This document shows, in pieces, positions 26,129-35,616 of a DNA stretch of 64,000 nucleotides. Both the position numbers and the translations under genes were made by a program. The stretch covers positions 60,066 through 124,065 of the forward strand of contig NZ_RHOI01000005.1 in the NCBI RefSeq assembly GCF_003946165.1. Direction: 5' to 3'. The DNA comes from Lacticaseibacillus baoqingensis. Its GTDB lineage: Bacteria > Bacillota > Bacilli > Lactobacillales > Lactobacillaceae. The number at the start of each line of letters is the position of its first letter. Position 1 is the first letter of the stretch. The notes beneath the pieces were generated by a model. The model had not been told where the DNA came from. It ran no database searches and saw only the letters and a list, made by a program, of their open reading frames with translations.

Positions 26129-27106
26129 ATGCAAATTTTTGATTACGAAGATATCCAACTGATTCCTAACAAATGTATCGTGCGCTCTCGCAAGGAGGTC
26201 GACACAACTGTCGAATTCGGTGGGCGCACCTTCAGACTGCCTGTCGTTCCCGCTAATATGCAAACGATCATTGATGAACCGCTCGCCCAATGGCTCGCTG
26301 AAAATGATTATTTTTATGTGATGCATCGCTTCAATCCCGAACGGCGGCGTGATTTCGTCACCGCCATGCATCAAAAAGGCTTGTTTGCCTCGATCTCTGT
26401 CGGCGTCAAGCCGGAAGAATTTGCGTTTATCAAAGAACTCGCTGGCGCGCAGCTGACCCCGGAATACATCACGATCGACATCGCCCATGGCCACTCTCAA
26501 GTGGTGATCGACATGATCCAACACATCAAGAAATACTTGCCTGATGCTTTCGTGATCGCCGGTAACGTCGGGACGCCTGAAGGGGTACGGGAACTTGAAA
26601 ATGCCGGTGCCGATGCGACTAAAGTTGGGATCGGTCCTGGTAAAGTTTGCATCACTAAATTAAAAACCGGCTTTGGGACTGGCGGTTGGCAGCTGGCAGC
26701 CTTACGGTGGTGTGCTAAAGCGGCTTCTAAGCCGATCATTACCGATGGCGGGATCCGCAATAATGGCGATATCGCCAAGTCGCTGCGCTTCGGGGCCACT
26801 TTTTGCATGATCGGGAGCTTGTTTGCCGGGCATGAAGAAACCCCTGGCAAACATGTTGAAGTCGATGGCAAAATGTTCCAAGAGTACTACGGGTCCGCTT
26901 CCGAGTATCAAAAAGGAGCTCATCACAATGTCGAAGGTAAAAAAATCTTGTTACCGATCAAAGGCAGTATCAAAGACACCTTGATCGAAATGCAAGAAGA
27001 TCTCCAATCCGCCGTGTCTTATGCCGGCGGCCGCAACCTGAGCGCCTTACGCAAAGTTGATTACGTCATCGTTAAGAATTCGATTTTTAATGGCGATCAG
27101 TACTAG
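26129..27106 (+). CDS. guaC: GMP reductase
   Basis: Reduces GMP to IMP plus ammonia with NADPH, returning guanine nucleotides to the inosine pool. The product is 325 aa from the ATG at 26129 (GAAAGGA upstream). The open frame extends 32 codons further back, but that extension crosses the promoter and is not translated. The IMPDH/GMPR catalytic loop is GPGKVCITK, with the active cysteine; [18 protein letters not shown] binds phosphate. Single-gene unit controlled by PurR-type boxes. Confidence 0.95.
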   Translation: MQIFDYEDIQLIPNKCIVRSRKEVDTTVEFGGRTFRLPVVPANMQTIIDEPLAQWLAENDYFYVMHRFNPERRRDFVTAMHQKGLFASISVGVKPEEFAFIKELAGAQLTPEYITIDIAHGHSQVVIDMIQHIKKYLPDAFVIAGNVGTPEGVRELENAGADATKVGIGPGKVCITKLKTGFGTGGWQLAALRWCAKAASKPIITDGGIRNNGDIAKSLRFGATFCMIGSLFAGHEETPGKHVEVDGKMFQEYYGSASEYQKGAHHNVEGKKILLPIKGSIKDTLIEMQEDLQSAVSYAGGRNLSALRKVDYVIVKNSIFNGDQY

Positions 27107-27181
27107 CCTTTTGACTGGGTCCATGCTATCCTAGATAAGTTGTTACTGGTGAAAAGTAAGTAAATCACCTGGAGGTATTTC

Positions 27182-27451
27182 ATGGCAAAAAAATCAAAGA
27201 TCGCAAAAGCTAACAAAATCGCGGCAACAGTCGCCAAATACGCTGACTTGCGGGCCCAATATAAAGCAGCAGGCAATTATGCGGCATTGCAACAACTTCC
27301 GCGCAATGCTAGTCCAGTGCGGATGCATCACCGCGATGCTTTAGACGGCCGACCACATGCGTATATGCGCAAGTTTCAGCTTTCTCGACTCAATTTTCGC
27401 AAGCTGGCACATGCCGGCCAGATCCCTGGGGTGCGCAAAGCATCTTGGTGA
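27182..27451 (+). CDS. rpsN: 30S ribosomal protein S14, zinc-independent type
   Basis: Small-subunit protein of 89 aa ([20 protein letters not shown]..., ending [17 protein letters not shown]). It has no cysteines, so it is the C-minus type that replaces zinc-ribbon S14 when zinc is short in many Firmicutes. It is not in a ribosomal operon but stands alone after guaC, which fits a conditional paralogue. CTGGAGG precedes the ATG. GGTGA and TCACC arms at 27148-27169 flank the leader; I could not recognise a Zur or AdcR site. Confidence 0.93.
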   Translation: MAKKSKIAKANKIAATVAKYADLRAQYKAAGNYAALQQLPRNASPVRMHHRDALDGRPHAYMRKFQLSRLNFRKLAHAGQIPGVRKASW

Positions 27452-27473
27452 GGCTTGATCCTTAGCCCAATAC

Positions 27474-27532
27474 AAAAAGCGCGGCTGTCACCGATCTTGA
27501 TCAATGGATCGGATGACACCCGCGCTTTTTGC
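27474..27532. terminator. Bidirectional terminator between rpsN and the EIIA gene
   Basis: Interrupted inverted repeat: AAAAAGCGCGG, CTGTCA and CGATC pair with GATCG, TGACA and CCGCGCTTTTT. It serves convergent genes. Confidence 0.8.
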
Positions 27533-27546
27533 ACGCCTTACTAAAT

Positions 27547-27915
27547 TTATTCTGTGATATACGTCAACTCGTCGCCGACTGCCAAGGTTGGTTTTTGCAA
27601 TGGTTCCAAATACAGTGCATTTTCCATCGGTTGTGCAGGGATCGCTTGGAAAATCAATGAGACGTGGCCGATCGTCCTGAGATTCGTATTGGCCAACTGC
27701 CCCACGCGCATGATCTCATAAGTGTGCCCTGCAAGTGCCAAATGATCCCCGGGTTTGACGGTCAAACTGGCTTGTTGCTGCGGATCATTGAACCGCTGGA
27801 TCACCGTCACATCCCGCAATGCCGCTGTTGCGTCTTCATCAAACAAAATCACTAGGGGATCTGCCGGATCTAAAGCGTGGGCGCCGATCGCGGTCACAAC
27901 TGCTGTCGTTTTCAT
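27547..27915 (-). CDS. Orphan PTS glucitol/sorbitol-type EIIA-like protein
   Basis: Protein of 122 aa of the EIIA-Gut family. AAGGAG lies before the ATG at 27915; a longer frame upstream lacks a ribosome site. The family's C-terminal pattern is clear (VGQLANTNLRTIGHVSLIF). The phosphorylatable histidine region, read as IHCH in the E. coli protein from memory, appears here as VIQRFNDP, with no histidine. No EIIB, EIIC or sorbitol dehydrogenase gene is nearby. It may be a non-phosphorylated regulatory relative. Confidence 0.75.
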   Translation of the reverse strand: MKTTAVVTAIGAHALDPADPLVILFDEDATAALRDVTVIQRFNDPQQQASLTVKPGDHLALAGHTYEIMRVGQLANTNLRTIGHVSLIFQAIPAQPMENALYLEPLQKPTLAVGDELTYITE

Positions 27916-28070
27916 TAGAGACTCCTTTTCACCACAAAGTTTCATGACGTGCGCCTGGTTCAAGCTGACTCACCCCACGAGCAATATTACTTCTATTCTA
28001 ACATGTTTTCGCCTCAGCGTATCCGGTTACAACCGTGGTATACTAGAGCCAACATTCAAGGAGGCAACGC

Positions 28071-29102
28071 ATGAAAGAAATCGTATTACTTGGCGGCTAT
28101 ACGCGCAAGACCGGTCAAGGGATCTACAAAGCGACCTTTGATTCCGATTCCGGGACCTTAACGACTCCGACCCCTTATGTCACCACCCTTAAGTCCCCGA
28201 CCTATTTAGCTGTATCTAAAGCCGGGTTCGCTTATGCGGTGGCTGCAGACGATGGCAAAGGCGGTGTGGCGACCATCGATTTGCACCACACCCCTGGCGT
28301 GGTATTGGATCGCAGCTTAGCCCCTGGCGGCTCGCCTGCCCACATTAGTATCGATGAAAACCGTCAACTGGTTTTTGCCAGCTTCTATCATGACGGCCGC
28401 GTCAATGTGTACCAGATCCAAGCCGACCATACGCTTAAGCCTGTCGCCGTTGCCGTGCATAGCGGCCATGGCCCCCGCCCAGAACAAACGGCCAGTCATG
28501 TGCATTATGCGGCCTTATCCCCAGATGGCCGCTTAGCCGTTGTGGATCTAGGTAATGATACCGTCGCCAGCTATCCCGTTGCGGCAGATGGCAAACTCGG
28601 CAAACCCGCCACCTTGCATCTGCCTGCCGGGTATGGACCACGGCATTTGGCCTTTTTACCCGGTCATGACGACATCGCTTATCTGGTTGGTGAGCTTTCG
28701 AGCCAAATCAGCGTCCTTGAGTACCATGCTGGGCAGTTTACTTTAGGGGAAACCCGGCGGACCATTCCGGCGGATTGGACCGCACATAATGGCGCAGCTG
28801 CAATTCGTATCAGCGCTGATGGCCGGTTTGTGTACGTATCCAATCGCGGCTACAACGGCATTGCGGTCTTTGCCGTCACCGCCAACGGCCAGCACTTAGA
28901 GCTGGTCCAGCAGATCACGACTCATGGCGAGTTCCCGCGCGACTTTAACCTCGATCTCAGTCAAAAGTATCTGCTGGCAGTGAATCAAAATACCGATAAC
29001 GCCACGCTATACCGACGTGATGCAGATTCTGGCAAGTTGACGACCTTGGTGGCTGACATTCCTGCTCCAGAAGCCGTTAATGTCACTTTCCTTAGCGACT
29101 AG
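28071..29102 (+). CDS. Lactonase family beta-propeller protein (6-phosphogluconolactonase-like)
   Basis: Seven-bladed propeller lactonase of 343 aa, similar to YkgB/Pgl, which hydrolyses 6-phosphogluconolactone. Blade repeats recur: GGYTRKTGQGIY at the N-terminus, LAPGGSPAHISID, GHGPRPEQTASHVHYAALSPDG (the signature His/Arg region), DLGNDTVASY, and RFVYVSNRGYNGIAVF. GGAGGCAACGC precedes the ATG. A TGGTATACT extended -10 lies at 28036-28044. Single-gene unit. Confidence 0.87.
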   Translation: MKEIVLLGGYTRKTGQGIYKATFDSDSGTLTTPTPYVTTLKSPTYLAVSKAGFAYAVAADDGKGGVATIDLHHTPGVVLDRSLAPGGSPAHISIDENRQLVFASFYHDGRVNVYQIQADHTLKPVAVAVHSGHGPRPEQTASHVHYAALSPDGRLAVVDLGNDTVASYPVAADGKLGKPATLHLPAGYGPRHLAFLPGHDDIAYLVGELSSQISVLEYHAGQFTLGETRRTIPADWTAHNGAAAIRISADGRFVYVSNRGYNGIAVFAVTANGQHLELVQQITTHGEFPRDFNLDLSQKYLLAVNQNTDNATLYRRDADSGKLTTLVADIPAPEAVNVTFLSD

Positions 29103-29116
29103 CTTGGGTCTGGACG

Positions 29117-29167
29117 CAAAAACAGCCCCGCTTTTTGGCCTTCAAGGGTCATTAAGCGAGACTGTTT
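29117..29167. terminator. Hairpin between convergent lactonase and cutC genes
   Basis: Arms AAAACAG...CGCTT and AAGCG...CTGTTTT with internal mismatches. Confidence 0.55.
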
Positions 29168-29178
29168 TGTTCATTGGC

Positions 29179-29814
29179 TCAATATGCCAAGATCTTGGTC
29201 CCATGCGCTTCTTGGACCCCTAATTGAGCCGTGATCTGCGCCACGTTATCGGCGGTGATCCCACCGCCAGGCAAGATCGTCAATTTATCGCCGGCATCAG
29301 CCACGAGTTTTTGCAAGTGCGGCAAGGTAGCTTGAATCGGCTGACTCAAGGGACCGCCATGCGTTAAGATCCGGCTGACGTCATGTTCAGCCAGCCAGTC
29401 GATTGCCTCTGCTTGCCGATTTTCTGGAATCGCATCAAATGCCATATGCATCACCACCGTCATGCCTGCAGAAGCCGCAAGCAAATTTTCCATGGCTTCT
29501 TCATCCAGCCAGCCATCAGCCGTCAACGCCCCAAATGTCACCGCATCGACACCTTGCGCTTGGGCTTCAAACAGATCTGCTTCCATGATCTTCAATTCCA
29601 AATCATTATAGACGAAGTTGCCGCCGCGCGGCCGGATCATGGCCACCACACTGGCATCATGTTCATGAATATAGCGCGTAGCTTCTGCCAACACCCCTTT
29701 GGAAACTGTGGTCCCGCCAACTGCGAGATTATCATTGAGTTCGATGCGCCGTGCACCTGCTGCAAGCACTTTTGGCAATGCCGTAAAATTTTCAATGCAG
29801 ACTTCTTTTAGCAT
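29179..29814 (-). CDS. cutC: CutC-family copper homeostasis protein
   Basis: TIM-barrel CutC protein of 211 aa. The ATG at 29814 is used because GGAGGTCAAT precedes it. Typical motifs: RRIELNDNLAVGGTTVS (about 22-38), MIRPRGGNFVYND, FGALTADG and the C-terminal LPGGGI. The family is named for copper tolerance but its biochemical role is unsettled. It follows uppP by 24 bases and probably shares the transcript. Confidence 0.9.
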   Translation of the reverse strand: MLKEVCIENFTALPKVLAAGARRIELNDNLAVGGTTVSKGVLAEATRYIHEHDASVVAMIRPRGGNFVYNDLELKIMEADLFEAQAQGVDAVTFGALTADGWLDEEAMENLLAASAGMTVVMHMAFDAIPENRQAEAIDWLAEHDVSRILTHGGPLSQPIQATLPHLQKLVADAGDKLTILPGGGITADNVAQITAQLGVQEAHGTKILAY

Positions 29815-29838
29815 ATTGACCTCCATCGACAACGCGAG

Positions 29839-30660
29839 TTATAGGAACAAGACTAATAATACCACGATCCCCAAAGCGATCCGATACCACCCGAATGGCT
29901 TGAAATCGTGCGTTTGCACAAATTTCAGCAGCCACTTGATCGAAATCACCGCAACGATGAAAGAAACGATCATCCCGGTGGCCAAAATCGCCCACTGTTC
30001 GCCACTGAAGCTGTTGCCATTGAGCATGTACTTGCCGATTTTGAGGATCGAAACCCCGATCATCGTTGGGATCGCTAAGAAAAACGAGAACTCAGTGGCC
30101 ACATAGCGGCTGGTGCCTAACAAGATGGCCCCTAAGATCGTCGCCCCGCTGCGGCTGGTCCCAGGAATGATGGACAACGCCTGAAACAGGCCGATAAATA
30201 ATGCCGTTTGAAAACTTAGATCTGCTAATTTAGTGATCTTAGGCGCTTTGTCGCGGAAAGCATTTTCGATCACGATGAATAAGATCCCATAGATGATCAA
30301 AGTAGTCGCCACGACTTGAGGGGTATGTAAATGGGCATCCATCCAATCATTCAATGGCAACCCGATCACCACTGACGGTAAAACCGCAACGATCACCTTG
30401 AACCACAATACCCAAATCGATTGCCGGGCTTGTTTCGTCTGCTTAAAATTGAAGGGGTTGAGCTTGTTGAAATAAAGCAAGATCACCGCTAAAATTGCCC
30501 CGAATTGGATCACATATTCGAACATCGCCATGAAATCAGCGTTTTGGTTGATCTTAACGACTTGGCTGACGAGATCGATATGTCCAGTTGAGCTGATCGG
30601 CAAAAACTCCGTCAGCCCTTCTACGATCCCAATGATCACGGCCTTGAAAATGTCTAACAT
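29839..30660 (-). CDS. uppP: Undecaprenyl-diphosphatase
   Basis: Membrane phosphatase (BacA family) that recycles the lipid carrier for wall and polysaccharide synthesis; 273 aa, about eight TM segments. Both family motifs are intact: [15 protein letters not shown] (about 14-28) and [16 protein letters not shown] (about 167-182). GGAGG lies just before the ATG. Confidence 0.95.
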   Translation of the reverse strand: MLDIFKAVIIGIVEGLTEFLPISSTGHIDLVSQVVKINQNADFMAMFEYVIQFGAILAVILLYFNKLNPFNFKQTKQARQSIWVLWFKVIVAVLPSVVIGLPLNDWMDAHLHTPQVVATTLIIYGILFIVIENAFRDKAPKITKLADLSFQTALFIGLFQALSIIPGTSRSGATILGAILLGTSRYVATEFSFFLAIPTMIGVSILKIGKYMLNGNSFSGEQWAILATGMIVSFIVAVISIKWLLKFVQTHDFKPFGWYRIALGIVVLLVLFL

Positions 30661-30768
30661 AACTTCCTCCTAGTGTCACGGGGCTGATCCCCCGAGTCTG
30701 AAAATCCCAGCATTTTCAGTATACCGATACTCGCCAAGATTACCATCATTCGATGGCCGGATTAAGAA

Positions 30769-30791
30769 AAAAGAAAAACCGCCGCAGCGGT
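30769..30791 (-). terminator. Terminator of relQ-nadK-rluA
   Basis: Minus strand ACCGC-TGCG-GCGGT then TTTTTC and more T; the first base of the hairpin overlaps the rluA-type gene stop. Confidence 0.75.
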
Positions 30792-31693
30792 CAATTCTGG
30801 AAAGCTAAACCTAAGGTCGTTGCTAAAGTTTGCATATCAACCGGCAACGGCGCGGTTAAATGGATCATCTCCTGGCGCAGCGGATGCCAAAAATCCAATG
30901 CAGCACAATGCAAGGCTTGGCGCTGGATACCTACCAGCGGGCCGCCATACAGATCATCCCCGTATAAAGGATGCGCTAAAGCAGCAAAATGGGCCCGGAT
31001 CTGGTGGGTCCGCCCGGTATGCAGCGTCACCCATACCCGCGCGGCTTGTGGCGTTTGCGCTTGGACTTGATATTCTGTCACTGAAGGCTTCCCGTTTGCC
31101 GTGACCCCGCGATGCATATAAAAATCAGTCGTACGGCCTAATTTGAGAATGATCCAGCCATGCGCTGGCAGCGGTTGGGTGCCAGAAACCAACGCCACAT
31201 AGTGTTTGACAAAGCGTTCGGTATGCAATTGCGCATCGATCAAGCTGTGAGCCACGCTGTGTTTAGCAAATAAGATTAATCCGCTGGTGTCACGATCCAG
31301 GCGGGTCACCACATGAATCGCTGTACTTTCAGCGTTTTGCGCGATCAAATATGCCTTCACGCGATTAGCCATCGTATCTGGACTTTTGGCAACATCTGGG
31401 ATCGATGCACTGCCCGCCGGTTTATTGACCACTAAATACCACTCATCTTCGTAAACGATATCCAATGGTGCCGAATATGGCAACACTTGATCGGATACGG
31501 TATCGGGTGCTAAGACCATGATGACTTGATCCCCAGGATGCAAGAGATAATTGGTGTGCCGTTCACGCTGATTGACCAGCAATTGGCCCCCATGAAACTT
31601 CATCCGCTTGATCTGGGCCCGCGAAAGCCCCATTTGGCGCAAAAATGTGCCGACTTTGGCTGGGGCCGCTTGATACGTCCACTGCAGCCTCAT
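30791..31693 (-). CDS. RluA-family pseudouridine synthase
   Basis: Modifies uridines in 23S rRNA or tRNA; 300 aa. It has an N-terminal S4-like segment (LRQMGLSRAQIKRMKFHGGQLLVNQ) and the catalytic HVVTRLDRDTSGLILFAK (about 117-134) with the active aspartate. HQIRAHFAALAHPLYGDDLYG is the C-terminal signature. It overlaps nadK by four bases and matches the YjbO position of the relQ-nadK-rluA block in Bacillus. Confidence 0.93.
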   Translation of the reverse strand: MRLQWTYQAAPAKVGTFLRQMGLSRAQIKRMKFHGGQLLVNQRERHTNYLLHPGDQVIMVLAPDTVSDQVLPYSAPLDIVYEDEWYLVVNKPAGSASIPDVAKSPDTMANRVKAYLIAQNAESTAIHVVTRLDRDTSGLILFAKHSVAHSLIDAQLHTERFVKHYVALVSGTQPLPAHGWIILKLGRTTDFYMHRGVTANGKPSVTEYQVQAQTPQAARVWVTLHTGRTHQIRAHFAALAHPLYGDDLYGGPLVGIQRQALHCAALDFWHPLRQEMIHLTAPLPVDMQTLATTLGLAFQN

Positions 31694-32487
31694 TGCTTAG
31701 CGCCGATAAACGCGTCTTCAACGCGATCCCAAAAATGCATATGGCGATAACGGGCAAAATGAATGCGCTCATCAGCGATGCGAAAACGGATCGCGGTGAC
31801 CAATTGCGGGGTGATACTGAATTGATCGATACTCATCAAATAATCTTGAAACGGTTCCGGGCGCAACACGACCCATTCATCCGGCGCCAAGATCAAAGGA
31901 GCTGCTAACGTCCGAAAGACCCGGTTATTGATAGATGCGATCTCGGTCACTTGCATGGCATCTAATCGCGGATGGATCACCGCGCCGCCATTTGACTTGC
32001 TATAAGCCGTCGATCCGGTGGGCGTTGAGACACACAACCCATCACCACGAAAACTTTCAAAAAAGTTATCTCGAATATACACATCCGTGCGCATCGTGCC
32101 AGACAATCGCTTTAGCGTTGCTTCATTCAACGCCAAATAATGTGAACTGGTGCCGTCTTCATAATCCGCTAAAATATCCAGCAGCGGGTAGCTCACACTT
32201 TGCCCGGAATCTTTCAATAGGGCTTGGACCAGATCATCGATTTCATAATCTCGCCAATCCGTATAAAAACCCAGATGCCCAGTATGCACTCCAATAAAGC
32301 GCACGCGATCCAACTGCTGCGCATAGCGGTGAAAAGCGCCTAAAAGGGTGCCATCACCACCGATAGTGATCACGACATCAGGATTGTGTGTATCCAGCGT
32401 AAAGCCATTTTTAGTCAGCTTTTGGGTCAACAACCCGGCCGCCAGCTTAGATTGAGCATTCGAATTCTTAATGATGGCAATGCGCAT
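31690..32487 (-). CDS. nadK: NAD kinase
   Basis: Phosphorylates NAD to NADP; 265 aa. Motifs: GGDGTLLGAFHRY (about 43-55), ALNEATLKR, and SFRGDGLCVSTPTGSTAYSKSNGGAVIHP. Two bases separate it from relQ upstream; it overlaps the pseudouridine synthase gene downstream. Confidence 0.96.
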   Translation of the reverse strand: MRIAIIKNSNAQSKLAAGLLTQKLTKNGFTLDTHNPDVVITIGGDGTLLGAFHRYAQQLDRVRFIGVHTGHLGFYTDWRDYEIDDLVQALLKDSGQSVSYPLLDILADYEDGTSSHYLALNEATLKRLSGTMRTDVYIRDNFFESFRGDGLCVSTPTGSTAYSKSNGGAVIHPRLDAMQVTEIASINNRVFRTLAAPLILAPDEWVVLRPEPFQDYLMSIDQFSITPQLVTAIRFRIADERIHFARYRHMHFWDRVEDAFIGAKQ

Positions 32488-32489
32488 CG

Positions 32490-33158
32490 CTAGTCCCTCT
32501 TCTTCTCCGTGTCCTTAGGCATGGGCACGTTTTGGCCCTTGCCATAGGAGAACAATTGTTGTGCTTCTTGAATTTCTTCACGGATCTCCGACATTTCCTT
32601 GTCCAGCATAAAGCTGGCTTCAGCAGCCCGCTTTAGCCTGGCCTTCAATTCATCTGGAAACTCACCTTGATACTTGTAATTCAAAGAATGCTCGATCGTC
32701 GCCCAGAAGTTCATCGACATGGTCCGGATCTGGACTTCTGCCAATAACTTCTTTTCCCCGTGGACCAACTGGACTGGATATTCGATCACCACATGATAGG
32801 AACGATAACCCGATGGCTTATTATTGGTAACATAATCGCGTTCCTCAACGACTTTCATATCTGTGCGCTTATGTAGCAAATCGACCACTTGGTAGATATC
32901 TTCCACAAACTGGCACATGATCCGCAACCCAGCGATATCTTGCATGTCCTGTTCCAACAAGTCATCAGGGATGTAGCGACGCGCTTGTTTTTCGATGATC
33001 GAATCGATCGGCTTCACGCGCCCGGTCACGAACTCGATCGGCGTATGCTCATTAGCTTGCTGGAATTGCTTGCGCATGCCCCGGAATTTGATTTTTAACT
33101 CACTGACTGCCTGCTGATACGGCATTAAAAAGCTATCCCAGTCGCGTTGCATCGCCAT
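32490..33158 (-). CDS. relQ: Small alarmone synthetase RelQ (YjbM)
   Basis: (p)ppGpp synthetase without hydrolase domain; 222 aa, the usual size. Synthetase motifs include AGLRIMCQFVEDIY (about 71-84), KPSGYRSYHVVIEYP (about 114-128) and EVQIRTMSMNFWATIEHSLNYK. It is the first gene of the operon with nadK and the pseudouridine synthase. TGGTAAAAT (extended -10) at about 33193-33201 on the minus strand, shared with the divergent CYTH gene region, is its likely promoter. Confidence 0.95.
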   Translation of the reverse strand: MAMQRDWDSFLMPYQQAVSELKIKFRGMRKQFQQANEHTPIEFVTGRVKPIDSIIEKQARRYIPDDLLEQDMQDIAGLRIMCQFVEDIYQVVDLLHKRTDMKVVEERDYVTNNKPSGYRSYHVVIEYPVQLVHGEKKLLAEVQIRTMSMNFWATIEHSLNYKYQGEFPDELKARLKRAAEASFMLDKEMSEIREEIQEAQQLFSYGKGQNVPMPKDTEKKRD

Positions 33159-33244
33159 ACCTCCATATTTGTGATTTAACCTCTAATCATTTTACCATAC
33201 AATAGAAACATACGCCGTTACCCCATGACCAGAAAGGAACCGCT

Positions 33245-33796
33245 ATGTCGATCGCTCGCGAACAAGAATTTAAAGCAATGATCACCGCCACCCAAGCTAC
33301 GCAACTGCAAGCACATTATCCCTTCGCAGCACCTTTTACCCAAACCAATCGCTATTATGACACGCAGGATCAAAGCCTCCGGCAACTAGGTTGGGGACTG
33401 CGGATCCGCCAATTTACCGATCATAGCGAACAAACTTTGAAAATCCCAGCTGGCCCCCATCGCCAGTTGTTAGAATATACCGATCCAATCGCTAACGGGG
33501 AATTGGCCGCCGGCGGTACCGTCGCTGCCCAACTGGCGACAGTCAACATTACCTTGAGCAGCCTTTTTTGCTTTGCTGAAGCCACCACCACCCGGCGCTT
33601 AGCCAATTTGCCAGCAGGTTTGTTGACCTTGGATCAAACGGCCTATCCTAACGGCAATCAAGATTGGGAAGTTGAGTTAGAATATTCCGATTACGCGCTG
33701 GCATTGCCTTTTTGGCAAACCTTGCAACGCCAGTTCGGCTGGCGGAATGCCAAGCCGAAAAATAAAATACAACGCGCCAGCGAAAATGTGAATTAA
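33245..33796 (+). CDS. CYTH-domain protein (YjbK-like)
   Basis: Triphosphate tunnel family protein of 183 aa with the N-terminal ExExK signature (EQEFKAM, about 6-12) and the later QTLKIP and DWEVELEYSDY strands with acidic residues. These proteins bind or hydrolyse inorganic or organic triphosphates. Divergent from relQ as in Bacillus, which supports the YjbK assignment. GAAAGGA precedes the ATG. Confidence 0.88.
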   Translation: MSIAREQEFKAMITATQATQLQAHYPFAAPFTQTNRYYDTQDQSLRQLGWGLRIRQFTDHSEQTLKIPAGPHRQLLEYTDPIANGELAAGGTVAAQLATVNITLSSLFCFAEATTTRRLANLPAGLLTLDQTAYPNGNQDWEVELEYSDYALALPFWQTLQRQFGWRNAKPKNKIQRASENVN

Positions 33797-33869
33797 TCAC
33801 AAGCTAAATAATTGTCTTATCTGCAGATTCTGGTAAAGTTAAGATAACCCAACTAATGGAGGCTAAGCC

Positions 33870-34469
33870 GTGCTAGAAGTTTTCCTTTTTGTCAACCCCG
33901 TCGGGATGCGGTGTCGCGAAGCTGAAACCGCGGTGACCCGGCTGTCTGAAGAAACCGATATCCAAATCGACTTACACTTCGTCTTACTGTTGAATTTCCA
34001 AGTCATTGACCAATATATGCAGCGGTTGGGGTTTGACCCCCTTGATTTGGCACTGCGCAATCGCCTTTTTGACGCCGCCTATCAAGTCGCGCTTGATTAT
34101 CAAGCGGCCCAGTATCAAGGAAATTTAAAAGCCCGCACCTTGCTAATGGCAGAACAAGAGATGTTTACGGATGGCTGTTATGACTACGACCTCGCATTCG
34201 CTCAAGCGTGCGTTAAAGGCTACGGGCTCAATTGGGAGACCTTCCAAGCCGACCGTCGCGAAGCTGCCAACGGCTTTATCGCCGACCAAAACATCGCCCA
34301 AGAGATGGGCGTCGAACAAACGCCTTGTGCCGTTTTGTTTGATACCACCCAGCCACAAGCTCCTGGGGTGCGCTTAGGCAACCTCGGTAATTATGAACGC
34401 TTCAAGAGCGTGTGCGAAAATATCGCCCATACCCCACAGCCCAAAAAAGCCTCGTTACATGTTTTATAA
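33870..34469 (+). CDS. SpxH/YjbH-like DsbA-family adaptor
   Basis: Thioredoxin-fold protein of 199 aa; in Bacillus and staphylococci YjbH delivers Spx to ClpXP. It starts MLEVFLFVNPVGMRCREAE: the position of the redox CxxC reads GMRC, so only one cysteine remains. The C-terminal half keeps MGVEQTPCAVLFD, the cis-Pro loop. Located beside relQ/yjbK and coiA, the usual neighbourhood. A TGGAGG site precedes the start at 33870. Confidence 0.83.
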   Translation: MLEVFLFVNPVGMRCREAETAVTRLSEETDIQIDLHFVLLLNFQVIDQYMQRLGFDPLDLALRNRLFDAAYQVALDYQAAQYQGNLKARTLLMAEQEMFTDGCYDYDLAFAQACVKGYGLNWETFQADRREAANGFIADQNIAQEMGVEQTPCAVLFDTTQPQAPGVRLGNLGNYERFKSVCENIAHTPQPKKASLHVL

Positions 34470-34502
34470 TGATTTGGCGGTATTAATCGACCAAGCACAT
34501 AA

Positions 34503-34552
34503 TACGGCGCATCCGCTCCCATGACACATGGGTCGCGAATGCGCCGTTTTTA
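34503..34552. terminator. Bidirectional terminator between spxH-like and coiA
   Basis: ACGGCGCAT and ATGCGCCGT arms with inner CCCATG/CATGGG pairing and a T-run on the plus strand; A-rich on the other side. Confidence 0.75.
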
Positions 34553-34569
34553 TCCACGGAATTTGTCTG

Positions 34570-35616
34570 TCACTGCAATGCTTGCAGCTTTCGAGTCAAG
34601 TCAGGATACCAAACTGGCATTGCACACCAACGCCAGCCATCTGCGATCGCAATCAGCAAATGTGCGTCTTGCAACACCGAAAGCCATCGTCTGGCTGCCA
34701 GATCGATCAAGATCCCTTGGTCGATCAACGGGGTCAATTCCGGCGCCGCTTGTGCCTGCCAAAATTCAACAAACATTTCCCGGGAAATATCGCGATCGCC
34801 AAACGTCAATAAAAACTTGGTGCGTACCTGCCATTCTGGCACTTTCAGCCCTAGCAGCGCCAGCGGACGCTCATGAACGATCCATGGCAAACCGGCAAGG
34901 TGATGGCCTTGTTGATAGGCCAGCGCTTGCAGTGCCAACGCTTTAGGCTCTCGATAATGCAGCTGGTTTTGGATCATCCGCGCGGCACTATACTTCGAGC
35001 GGCCCACCCCGATCCGTTTTGTACGCAGTGGATCGGCGCCGAAACGACGGACCAAATAGCCTTGTTCCACTAATTGCCACACCTCTAAGAACCGTCTGCC
35101 ATCGCTAAACCAAAGATGATAACCGTAGCGAGGCGAATATTGCAAGAAGCGCGCTTGCATCATTCCTGGTCGCTTGGAGTAATATCTTGGCCCTAACACC
35201 CATACCACCGTTAACCCCAGCTTGTGATACCCGCGGGTACGCGCTGCTAGTCGTTGAGGACTCAACGGGCTGCACTGAAACTCAATCACCATAGTTGTCT
35301 CCAAGCGTTGCCAAACGACATCCGCGCGTTGTTTGATCTGCGGATAATACGTCTCCAAAGCCACCTGATACCCAAGCTTCATGCCAAGCTCTGCCAGCCA
35401 GCGTTTACCTCGTAAGTGATCATCACTTTCGCCTTCGCTGGCAGCCTGGCATGCTGGCCCAACATGGGCAAAATGGGCTGGCAGGACGGCACCATTTTTG
35501 ATCCGCACAAGGCGCCGACATGCGGGGCAAACAAACTGATGCTGGCGCAATTTGGCCGCCTGTTCATGCGTAACTAAAGTGACCAATTGCGCACGTTCAT
35601 CCATCGCAACAAACAT
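34570..35616 (-). CDS. coiA: Competence protein CoiA
   Basis: Needed for processing incoming DNA during transformation in streptococci; 348 aa. Start ATG at 35616 has AGGAGGT seven bases upstream; an in-frame start ten codons earlier has none. The N-terminal CPACRRLVRIKNGAVLPAHFAH zinc region (about 39-60) and the nuclease-like VVWQRLETTMVIEFQCSPLSPQRLAARTRGY (about 140-170) are diagnostic. Single-gene unit divergent from the structured RNA candidate. No late-competence cin-box was recognised. Confidence 0.9.
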   Translation of the reverse strand: MFVAMDERAQLVTLVTHEQAAKLRQHQFVCPACRRLVRIKNGAVLPAHFAHVGPACQAASEGESDDHLRGKRWLAELGMKLGYQVALETYYPQIKQRADVVWQRLETTMVIEFQCSPLSPQRLAARTRGYHKLGLTVVWVLGPRYYSKRPGMMQARFLQYSPRYGYHLWFSDGRRFLEVWQLVEQGYLVRRFGADPLRTKRIGVGRSKYSAARMIQNQLHYREPKALALQALAYQQGHHLAGLPWIVHERPLALLGLKVPEWQVRTKFLLTFGDRDISREMFVEFWQAQAAPELTPLIDQGILIDLAARRWLSVLQDAHLLIAIADGWRWCAMPVWYPDLTRKLQALQ

